Shown here one piece after another: positions 11,730-22,700 of a DNA stretch of 64,000 nt. The stretch is from Nipponacmea schrenckii (lineage: Eukaryota; Mollusca; Gastropoda; Lottiidae), in assembly GCA_030562195.1 (NCBI GenBank), contig JAUJPP010000005.1, forward strand, positions 9,048,826-9,112,825. Reading direction: 5' to 3'. Position numbers and translations under genes: made by a program. The notes under the pieces were generated by a model that saw only the letters and a program-made list of their open reading frames with translations, was not told the DNA's origin and ran no database searches. Each line of letters begins with the position of its first letter. Within the stretch, counting starts at the first letter, position 1.

Positions 11730-11981
11730 GTCACAAAGTAATGTCCAACCTCAATACACCGTTACTTTCGTTCAATGTCATAATATTACATAATTTCTAA
11801 CGGTTTTCTCACGTCTGACTGGGCGCAGACATCTTGGATTGTAATGCGCATGTGCTCGTACTAGTGCCCGTAGACAGAAGGAATTTGATTGGTCGGCTAA
11901 ATATAACAAGCCAATCAAATTACAGAATAGAAGAATTAACCTAACAAAGCTATGGAGGAAAAAATCTAGTAGTGGACAGGA
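11730..11981. promoter_or_regulatory. Divergent promoter region between UQCC5 and TDG, with TDG 5' non-coding exon
   Basis: Only about 250 bp separate the UQCC5 start (11729, minus) from the first recognisable TDG splice donor (a/gtgagt after 11981). The region is locally more GC-rich and contains an inverted pair tgattggt...ccaatcaa (about 11887-11918). These include CCAAT-box-like words on both strands, compatible with a bidirectional promoter. The exact transcription starts are not visible. Confidence 0.5.
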
Positions 11982-13007
11982 GTGAGTATTGTTTTACAAT
12001 TTAAAGATTAATCCCTTGATTGCTACTTATCTTTTTCAATGCACACAATTAAAATACAGTACATCTTTCAAAGCCAATAATGATCTTTACACCGAAATGT
12101 TTGGATGTCCTATGTTTGCTCCATTTATGTCAATGTTTACATCTTAAACTTGAGTTGAAAGATGATCAGAGAGCAGAATGATAGTGATGAAAGATCAGAA
12201 AACAAATTTGCCGGGGCTTTTTTCTCTGGTCAATGAATCATTTAAATGTATTAGTCAATTTAACTAGCCTTGTGCCCATTTGCAAGCTGAATTTTGAGTT
12301 TATAATAATGCACAAATTTTCCTTTGGCTTTGTATTGGGATGTAGAATATTATTGCTAATGAAGTTGGTAAACTTGTAAATGACTGTACCGGTATAGCCT
12401 AATGCATGGGATAAGGAAAATATTTGAATATTTTTAATAATTTGGCCTGATCTTATTCATTGAGTTAAAATGCCAATAAAAATTCAAGGCTAGTTTTAGA
12501 TTCAACACATGCACTAATAGAAAATGTTAAAAGAAAACATGATTGCTTTAATCAATGGTAAGCTTGAACTAGGCCTACAAGGAACAGTTCTAGTACCTGA
12601 TTGGATTTAAAGCTTCTTTAAGTTTACGAATATATGTTCTGTAAGTCTTGTATTAGGCTTTAATAGAATACTGGCCAAGTTTAACTTTTTAAAATTTCAT
12701 GTTCATTCTAAAAAGCAATGTTCCTTGAAAAGTATTTAGCATTGGATTGGAGTACAGGAAATTCAGCAGTGACAACAAAAGTCTTCAGCTTATAGAATAC
12801 AAATTTTATACATGATGTCAAATGCAAAACTTGGATTAGAACTTAATTTTTGTCTAACAAGTGAGGCTAGAAATATCATAAACTCCACCACCGGTGCTTT
12901 CCTGTTAGTATAAATTGTGACGTATGTGATCATGTTTTTTCAGCTTTGACTAGGACAAGAAGATTTGACACAGGACGACATATGAACCAAACTTGACGTC
13001 TGACAAA

Positions 13008-16000
13008 ATGGCAGCTACCAGTACATCTTTATATCAAGATTCTATTTCACAGAGGTACAACTAATTATTCTTTATGGCATTCTTTGATCACTAAGTTATT
13101 TTAGTAAACCTGTACAACCAAGCCCGCAATCTTGAAAAGATGATTTTAAGTTTCCACTCATTTGATTGGTCAATCACCAAGACCACTGGGATTTCTTGGA
13201 ATTAAAATTGTTCTCATTGCACACTGCATACAGTACAAGATATTCTTAATGGATTTGTTTACTAGCTAGAGCTTCTAGATTCAAAGAAAATTCAACTTAT
13301 TTACCATTGCATACTTCATAGAGTATCCAAGCTTTATCACATCAATAAGACACAAACTGGGTACAATTTTGACATGAAACAGAATTAACACCCCTGATTT
13401 TATTAATGAGTGCTTTCCAATCACTACACACATTTCAGCTTTATATTGATGAAGTTATGCCAAATGCTTGTGTGGGAGAGTTCAGTAGAAGTTGAGGGGT
13501 GTCAGATAAATGTGTCACAGAAAAGTGTGATGTAAATCTCCATTATATCTTGTTTGTTTTTTTTATTTGTAGTTTGAATGCAGTTATGGAAGAAAGGACA
13601 TCAAACACACCACATCTAACTATTCCCATATTGAATCAAGCTGCCTCAAAAACAACGCCCAAAAAACCTCGTGCCAAGCGAAAACCTAAAGTTAAACAAG
13701 AGCCTGGAGTTAAAACAGAGCCGACTGACTGGTAAGAAAGAGATTTATCAATTGGACAGAAAATTACATATATAATATAATATTACAGGGCCTTTTTGCT
13801 TAATTTGGGCTTCAAAACCAATGTTAAAAGACAGACTGGGGCACAGTGTTTCGAAGTTACCTTTCCGCATAATTCCAGTCGACCCAGCTGTAAATGGATT
13901 CAAATAAACTGTAAAATATAAATGCTAAGAGGATTGGCCAAGGAACAGCTGGTTGAAAGGATCCTTGTGAACTCTAGTTTTCATCCTTGCAAAATCAATA
14001 CCAAGAGGTTTGGCTAAGGAACAGCTGAGTCCAAATTTATAAATTTGATTTCAGGGGTGCATTTGATTCCAATTCTTTTCAATCACAAGATAGTTCTGAT
14101 ATTCCGAATAAAAAACTCAAACAGGAGAAGATAACTGATCATTTACCGAAAACAAAGAGGAAGCATGATCGATTCAACGGAATGCCGGAGGAGGAAGTGG
14201 CATTACGATTACTCCCGGATCATTTAGCAGAGAATTTAGATATCTTAATAGTAAGTAAATCTTTCTGTGTTATTGACAAGTTTCCCTCATTGCACACTGT
14301 TTGATGTCTGTCTTTGTTGTCCCAATATGTGCAGATAGTCAAATTTGGTGTTATAAGCTTAAAAGATATTATTTGTGCCCCATTGCACACTGCTTGGTGT
14401 TGCATGTCATTCATTCATTTACTTGTTCATTCATTTACTTGTTCATTTATTCATTAATTTACTTGTTCATTTAATCATTAATTTACTTGTTCATTTATTC
14501 ATTAATTTACTTGTTCATTTATTCATTAATTTACTTGTTCATTTAGTCATTAATTTACTTGTTCATTTATTCATTAATTTACTTGTTCATTTATTCATTA
14601 ATTTACTTGTTCATTTAGTCATTAATTTACTTGTTCATTTAGTCATTAATTTACTCATTCATTTTGTCATTCCTTCATTCATTGTAAATGTACTACCCTC
14701 ACCTTTGACCTTCTTACCTTTGAAAATCTGTAAACCAATCTCTGTTATCCACTGTATTAAAAAACGAACTCTGACCAAACATAAAACGATAAATATAAAT
14801 GATATTATTTCAGGTTGGAATAAATCCAGGATTATTTGCCGCCTATGTTGGACATCATTATGCCGGTCCAGGAAACCATTTCTGTAAGTACTGGTGCCAC
14901 TATTTATAATATACACTCCCTATCAGTATCGACCCTTATTTATACGACTTCAGAAAGTGAAAGTAGACTGGCAGTGGGTTTAAAATTTCTTATAGTAGAC
15001 TGTACATTTAATTGAATAATTTCAATTTTTACTTTCAACAAATACATTTTCTTCTTTAAATGAATTTTTTCAACAATGACTTTCCCAATATAATTATGTT
15101 TAGCCCCACCCCCTAAGATTTCATATTACAAAGGGAAAGGAATTTTCTGTGCACCCCCTTACTAATTCTATGTCCCTAAATAGGCTCCCTTACCCAATCC
15201 TATAAACTCTATTATTATCTTCAGATTTGGGATCTTGATTATTTTCTCTAGATTTTTAGAATTTCAAGGAATAAATGTAAATAATTAAGATGTCTTTAAT
15301 TAATCCAGGGAAATGTCTCTACCTGTCTGGACTCATCCCCGAACCAATGAACGCATATGATGATTTTAAACTCATAGAACATGGTATAGGATTCACTAAT
15401 ATTTGTGCTCGAACCACCAGAGGCAGTGCTGATCTCAAAAAGTAAGACTTTTACACTTGGGTTGCTGGTTCAAGAAATTCCCAGACGAACATTTTAACAT
15501 AAAGAAAACCCTGAAATTTAACACGTTTGCTTAGAAAATGTCTTAAGATCAAAATTGCAGTCAGTCATTTTAGAGCTTGGGTCAGACATGACTGGCAAAT
15601 AGAGATAAATCAAAAGCCCTGCTTTTACCCATGAATTTTAAAGAGTTCTATTTAAAATGCAGTCAAATCCTTCATTTTAGGGTAGAATTATAACTTGAAA
15701 ATTTAGTACATAGTAAAGTCAGAATTTGTCAGTCAGAAGTCATTTATGATAGGGCTGATATTAAATTATTAAGTCAATCGTTCACTTGCATTTTTCAGAC
15801 CAGAGATTCAGGAAGGAGGGAGAATCCTTAAAGAGAAATTACAGAGGTATAGACCTAAAATAGCAGCTTTTAATGGTAAAGGTAGGTGTTGGTTTATATT
15901 TGATTTGTATATATGTATATGGGACGCTGACAGTTCTATAATAACAAAGAAACAACTTTATTTTACAAAGGATCCTTTCTACCAGTTGGTCCTTGGTAAA

Positions 16001-17885
16001 CCTCTTATCATTGATCTTTCCTGGATTATCCATACCTATTTACAGCTGGGTGGTTTGGAATTAAGAGTGTAGATGACTTATTCAACTTTATTAGACTTGG
16101 GGATCGAACCAACTGTGCTATATATAATGTTTATTCCAAACTCCTTCTACAAACAATTCTATAAGATTTCCTGATAGAAATTTCCATTTCATTTGGTTGA
16201 CTATATAAAGGTTTAAATATTGTATTATATTTTGAAGGTATTTATGAGATTTTTGTGGGCCATAAGAAGTTTAGTATAGGAAAACAACCAGAGCCATTGG
16301 AGGGCACTGATACAGTAAGTTTGAATTCTGATCTATTAAATAATTTACTCTTTTTGGCCTTGACCTTCTTTTAAGGACAACAAGACTTGATATTATGTGA
16401 AAGGCAACAAAAATCACCCCTTATTTTACATATAGGCTCTTCCAATACAGTTGCATATTTATAGAACTATTGTATGTTGAAGATCTCAATTAAAAGTTGA
16501 GGGGTGTCAAATAGGTACGACAATTAAACATTCAAATTCGATAATTTCAGGTCGTATATGTCATGCCTTCATCCAGTGCTAGATGTGCCCAGTTGCCAAG
16601 AGCAGTGGATAAAGTCCCATTTTATGAGGCACTAAAGAAACTTCGAGATCACATTAAGGCGGGAAAACTTCAAGAGTTGGATGATGCAGACGTCACATTC
16701 CCAACTCTGGAGTTAAAAATCAAGAAGGAGGAGCCAGTTGATGATGGTTACATTAAGGCGGAGCAAGGAAATGACGAAGAAAAGCCGAAAGCAAAGCCCA
16801 AGAGACGCAGAAGTAAGAAATCCTTGGAAGCAACAGTCACTTCAGGGGAGATAACTGCACCTTATACAGGGGAAGTATCTCAACCATACTCAGCAACAGT
16901 TGATCCAAATGGACAACCTTTTCCTTACATTAAGCAAGAACATGGGATGAATCAACCCAACTATAATGGCTGCCATATTCCCTTTACCACTCAATCCATG
17001 ATGGCCCCAAACACAATGGCTTCCAATTATAACATGTCTCCATCATTTCAACAAGCCCCATTTTCCCAGTACCCCTTGCAGACCCCTTTTATGAACCCCT
17101 TTACCCCTCAAATGACCTTGGCCCCAACAACAAATTACAATCCTTCCACACCATACACACAGTCGCCAATCAACAATGACTCCATGGTAACAACACCTTC
17201 CATGCCAACAAATCAACTAATGAACAATCATTCTAGTCAGACGCCTTCAGACGGACCTGAAAATTTATCAATGTCTTCGTCAAACAAATCTCCACAAGGT
17301 TCACCAACGTCAGCAAGGAATTCTCCCACGTCCACACCTTCATCTGTTCAAAATTCACCTCAATCTCAAACTACAGTTACCTCCCTTCAGTCTGCACAAG
17401 TTCCATATTCAAATCAAACTCAATCCAGCCCTTCATCACTGCATGCCTCACCCATGTCTTTTCATCCAACTACATTCGCCCACACATCAGCATTTAACCC
17501 CCCTACAACCTACTCCCCAACATTTAACCCCCAAATGTCTCATCCAACCCCTTACCCACAATTACCAATGGGTAACAATGGATTCCTACCAAATATGAAT
17601 TTCCCTCCTTCAGGTTGGAACCCATTTTTTTCAGGGCAGTATTTCCCCCATGTGGTAAATCCACATTTAATGAATGGGGTCCAAAATTCTCAGGGATTTA
17701 ACAGGGAATCAAATGGTGCCAATGATAATACGGAAGAGGGATCCTCAAAACCCAATGAGACCCCTGGGGATTCAGAACGCAATCCCTCCGAAGAGTCTAG
17801 TCAGTCTATGCCAAAGTCAAGTCTGAGCCAGTGGACACGAGTTACGATCTTACAAATTTATGATGATGTGATTTATGTTAGGTGA
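13008..17885 (+). CDS. TDG: TDG, G/T mismatch-specific thymine-DNA glycosylase
   Basis: TDG removes T or U from G mispairs and oxidised methylcytosine derivatives in base excision repair and DNA demethylation. Coding exons: 13008-13054, 13573-13731, 14055-14250, 14814-14883, 15309-15441, 15799-15881, 16238-16314, 16551-17885; 699 residues. The N-terminus is basic with repeated KQEP/KTEP motifs. The MUG/TDG catalytic core includes [15 protein letters not shown] (catalytic Asn about 138), [46 protein letters not shown] and the finger loop [15 protein letters not shown] (about 260). After an acidic stretch with IKKEEP (a SUMO-acceptor-like psi-K-x-E), a Pro/Asn/Ser/Gln-rich tail of about 370 residues follows, absent from the 410-residue human protein. 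The last exon is a single uninterrupted frame through this tail. An upstream short frame (ATG AAC CAA ACT TGA) lies in the leader just before the start. Confidence 0.95.
13850..14035 (+). mobile_element. SINE-B copy
   Basis: This contains ataattccagtcgacccagc, tgtaaatggattcaaataaa and then roughly 1.5 copies of the 80-bp tail (aacagctggttgaaaggatc). It sits in a TDG intron immediately before exon 14055. Confidence 0.7.
14405..14672 (+). repeat. 24-bp minisatellite in TDG intron
   Basis: About 11 units of ttcattaatttacttgttca with tt/ta variation. Because 24 is a multiple of three, the array creates a spurious open frame of Ile-Asn-Leu-Leu-Val-His repeats. It is not coding: it lies between exons 14055-14250 and 14814-14883. 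Confidence 0.9.
15460..15621 (+). mobile_element. Degenerate CAGGGCTG-type MITE copy
   Basis: It shares the interior order with 8098-8290: attcccag, gaacattttaac, gcttagaaaatgtctta, cagtcagtcattttag, cagacatgactggcaaatag, and the end aaaagccctg. The left terminus is eroded. Confidence 0.6.
15960..16110 (-). mobile_element. SINE-B copy (reverse) with clear B box
   Basis: Read on the minus strand it has ggttcgatcccc (an exact RNA polymerase III B-box-like word), then aataagtcatctacactctt, cacccagctgtaaataggta and the 80-bp tail start. It is the best evidence that the family is tRNA-derived. Confidence 0.75.
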
Positions 17886-19763
17886 TCATATTTTGATTGC
17901 AAACCAAAGACAGTTTTATGTTAATCTGATAATTTAATATTTATTCTCAGCTGGGTTGAGTTTGAAACATAACACAAACAGTCCAATGTTTAATAGGTAG
18001 AATAGTAATTAAAAATCTAGTAGGCAATGACTTCTCAAACATACTTAGAAAAAGGACGTTATAGGGTTTTCGGGGATATCCTAGAACGAAGACCTTTTTA
18101 ATGCTTCAGAGCAAGGATGTTATAGGATCTTCAGGGATATCCTAGAACAGTACTAAGATCTTTTTGATGCTTCCAAATTTATATTGTGTTCAATATTTCT
18201 TTAACAGCCAATAATTAATGTTCTAGTGTTTAAAGTTAAATAGACTCAGTGTCACAAATAATTCCCCTTTGAGTATACAGCTAGTTATGTGAAGTAATCT
18301 TTTAGTGCAATCTATCTTTATAATTGTAAATATTGAAAAAAGGGAAACTATTAGATTGTTTTGTTAGGGTATAGTAGATTTAGTTAATGTTTTGTTTCTA
18401 GAATACACTGTTTGAGATAATTTTATTTGTAATATTTTGTTTTAACGAAGGATTGTATAATATTAGTATTTTTAATCAGTTTTTGACTTGCTGACTGACA
18501 GTTGTCAGCTGGCTTGAAACTTGCTGACTCTTACTGACAGTTGTCAGCTGGCTTGAAAACTTGCTGACTCTTACTGACTGTTGTCAGTTACCTTGAGACT
18601 TACCTATCCTGTTATAAATATTTTGAAAGTTTTTCACATGCAAGTTTGGTGTGTAAGAGTCAGCAAAGTTTCTGAAATTTTTATGTTTGTGTGTTTGTAT
18701 CTCAGGGATTTGATTTTAATTAAGTTTAAATTAATTAATTTATTTTATCTGTAATTTACAAGTGCTAGGTCTATGTACCGGGTATGTGAGATAATTTATT
18801 TGTGTGTGTCTAGGAAAATTTGTATGTTTGCTTTTTACATGTGAATCTCATTACTTACTTCAAATAGAATCAATGTATATGATTGAATCATGGAGGAGTC
18901 GGTGAATTTCCCCCATTGCACACTAAGTGGAATTGTTGAGAACCGTAGGACATGAACACATCACCTCATTTATGTGCAGAAAACCCCAATATAGAATGTG
19001 GTACTGTAGTACTTAAAACTCTACTTGGGCCATTTTTTTTATATTAGAATAGAAGCCAAATACAGAGGGTGTAAAACTCCATTTTTCATTTATAAGTATG
19101 ATGTATGTCTGTTTCATCAATTTTTATCTGTAAATAAATCTTAAATCATGATTATATATTAAAATTTTGTAGCAAATCTCATTTTATCCATTTTTACAAG
19201 AACAAAATTTAATCTTGAAATAAATGATAAATTTTTGAAGAATTTGTTTTCAATAGTTCATTTTTTTTTAAATTTAGTATAATTTTATATATGATTGTTG
19301 GCTAGTTTTGGTAAGGCCTCTTTTTTTCCCCCTCTCACCCCATGTTTTCCTCATCCCATGTTTTTCTCACCCCCTCTGAAATATTTTGTCTCACGTTGTT
19401 TAATTGTTATAATCGACCTCTGGAGTAAAAACTACATTCCTCTTTGGACATTAAGTAAACGTGGTCATTGTAAGTTGAGAAATTAAATGTAGTCTGAATG
19501 TCTTCAATGTCAAGAGTTACCTTATACAGCTGATTTCATAAAACTATTGCACAGTTCAATGGAGACCATGACCTGTTATTTAATCAAATTAGACTTAATG
19601 GAAGTGTTTTTGAGGTGATTAGTTGAAAATTGTGATATAACCAAAAATAATATTAGTGAAAAGCGGGTGGAGACTTTTAAATCAAGGTGATTTTGGGGTG
19701 AAAATGCGTTTGACAATTTTGACATATACTCGCGTCTGACTCTACTAAAAACATAAATAAAGA
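17886..19763 (+). other. TDG 3' UTR and TDG-CERK intergenic region
   Basis: This is AT-rich non-coding DNA. It holds a duplicated passage gggatatcctagaac (18070-18150) and a tandem block at 18485-18600, where ttgctgactcttactgacag and ttgtcagctggcttgaaac recur three times. A SINE-A 3' fragment lies near 18900-19090 (cccccattgcacacta, gggtgtaaaactccattttt). Several aataaa words could end TDG. The CERK leader begins shortly before 19764. Confidence 0.5.
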
Positions 19764-22700
19764 ATGGCGGCCGTGTTACCTGACGATGTCCTGCTTCAGA
19801 CGAGTTTGGAAATTGACCATAAACCTTATGTTGTTACACTCACACACTCCCAACTGGTTCTGGAGGCTTCGGAATCGGCCCCTGTGTCCGAGGGGTCGAA
19901 ATATGCGGCTTTTATTAGTAAGTATTTTGTGATATTCTGCTCTGAACTTGGTGTCAATTTAATGTTTAGCCTACTATGTAACTGTGTCTATGTTTTTCTT
20001 TGTTCTTTGTTTGTATTTAGATAGTCCGAGAACCATAGAATTTTATTTTTTTGTTATTTTTGAAAGGGTACATCCATAAGTATAGCATTTCACAATATGA
20101 AATTTTACATTTGTGACAAATGCTTACATCAGGCAGCTGTCAGGCCTACTGTTAGTTTTTGACATAATCTGACAGTGATAGTAAAAAGAAGCCCCAGACA
20201 GATAGAGTGGAGAAGCATTTGGCTCCACCACCCTCTTTTATCCATTTTGCAGAATGTTTTGATTAACTTAGCTAGTCAGTTCAAGGATGGTTAGGGGAAG
20301 GGGCACATTTTTTAAGGTGGGCTTGACTATATGACTAAATAAGAAGACCTAATTAAAATCATCCAAATTTTTATCTCAAGAAGGTGGGACGGGGGGATAT
20401 TTCTTTGTTTCGGACCTGAACCAGACATCTATGGTTCATGCAATTCCATTAAAACTAAGTATTTAATGACGTCATTGTTCATGAAATATGCTTAATCACA
20501 TAATTAAGACCTTTCGAGATTAGTGACACTTAGTTTAACTTGAATTGCAGGAACCTCCAGATTTCTGACCAAAATTGGTATGGTGCAAATTGATTCTATC
20601 AGTTTACCCTATACTGCAATACACATAAAATTTGCCACCTCCTTGTCTGTCTAGAATTGAGAATAAATTATTTGAAATTCAATATTTGACCTGTTTCTGG
20701 TATGTAATAGGAACAAAAGCTGTTACATTGACACAAAGAAAACACAACCAATTACTAGCCATTTATATGATGATTACTTTGGTTATTGATTAGGGCATTT
20801 GATTAGCTTTTTAAGTGGAAAAAATCAAATTTCTTAGATTAATCCAGATCAGGAGTACTGATTTGTTTGTATTTACAAGCCATGTCTGACTAGGGCACAC
20901 TAAAGCACACTGTAGACAATTTAAATTTTCATACACCAATTTATTAAGCCTTTTTTAAATAGTTATTTTGAATTTTGATATTTTATTTCTGTAGAAGTGA
21001 AGACAGACATGATAGACCTAACAGAAGTTATTGGTGTCAAAGTTGAAAACCTGACATCAAAAGATAACTCTCTCAATAAAGATGTCAAGGCTTATACAGC
21101 TTTAGAGATGGTTCCTCTACAGGTAAGATATACAATAGGTGAGGTCAAATCTGGTGTTAGTGTTAAGTGTTAGTGTTAAGCAGTTAATTTGGTGTTATAA
21201 TACAGTGTACTCTGAGTAATCCGACAAATATCGGAACCGCAAAAAATGTCAGATTAGCGAGTGTGTTGGATTACTCAGAGTACACTGTATATTAACATGA
21301 AGAATGAATTCAAATTTTGTGTTATGTGATGGTGTTAACACTAACACGGAACACAAGATTTGACCATTATGTTGAAAAATCAGCACATCAATCATAAAAA
21401 CTGATGCTAGTTTACCTTGAGTCTGTCTATAAGATTATGGCTAACTCTTAATTAAAGGTTTTTCTTGTAATATTATTAATTTAAATTTTTCTCCCCAGAT
21501 GAACGTATTCACTGTGTATTACATTATTAAATCAAACAAACATAGATGGCGCTATAAGGCTCTGAATATAACGTGCCGTGATCACAATACCAGTCAACTC
21601 TGGGTAGACAATATACGCAAAACTATACTCAATATATGTAAGTAATCATTTAAATATCAAGAAACTCTGATTGATTGTTTAAATATCAAGAAACTCTGAT
21701 TGATTTTAAATATCAAGAAACTCTGATTGATTTTAAATATCAAGAAACTGCCATAAGCACAAGATACTATTTCCAATTTCTAATGTTTATTCAGTAAATA
21801 TATATTCAAATATAAAATATTATTTTCCATCTTGTGATCCCATGACAATTTGAAATTGAAAAAGTGTAGTTTAATCCTGCAGTCTTGCCAGGTATTGCCT
21901 TTGCGTATTATCCCTATTAGGTTCAGAAGAGTAGGATGTAAAACTTCACCTGTCATTTTGTACCCTTTAATATTTCTATATTTGGAGTAATTTCCCTTGT
22001 TGCATACTGCATGGCATTACTAATTTGCATTCACTTAGTCAAAGAGAAAAAAAGTATTCAGTAATTGTACAGGGACCGGTATAGAAGAAGGGGAAGTGAT
22101 GAAAGAACTAAAAACTCTTTTCGATTTCAGGTCCAAATCGTCCAAAACGTCTGCTAGTTTTCATTAACCCTATTGGAGGGAAGAAAAAGGGGCCAAAGAT
22201 TTACAGTGAGAAGGTGGGACCACTGTTTGAAACTGCTGGAATCTATACAGAAGTCATTGGTATGTTGTAATTTTCTTTTTTAAACAATTGCTATTGTGTC
22301 AATAGGATAATCAATGAAAAATCAGTGCCAAGAGGTTTGGCAAAGGACCAGCTAGCAGACAGTACCAATGTTTTGGAAATATATACAATGGATTCTTAAA
22401 GGCGACACAGTTGTAAATAGGTAGCCTCAGATAATTGGAGATTGGCCTATCACCAGCTGGTAGAATGTTTGTGGACCTAAGTTGTTATCCTTGTAAAATC
22501 AATACCAAGAAGTTTGACCAAGGACCAGCTGGTAGAAAGGATACTTTACTTTGAACCTAAGTTGTTATCCTTGTAAAATCAATACCAAGAAGTTTGACCA
22601 AGGACCAGCTGGTAGAAAGGATACTTTACTTTGAACCTAAGTTGTTAACCTTGTAAAATCAATACCAAGAGGTTTGATCAAGGACCAGCTGGTAGAAAGG

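Noticed and set aside
14375..14887. Open frame with Ile-Asn-Leu-Leu-Val-His repeats
   Set aside because: It reads through the 24-bp intronic minisatellite and out of frame into TDG exon 14814-14883.
18485..18600. Structured RNA in the TDG 3' UTR from gacagttgtcagctggc palindromes
   Set aside because: The short palindromes come from a three-copy tandem repeat; no longer stem or conserved motif was seen.
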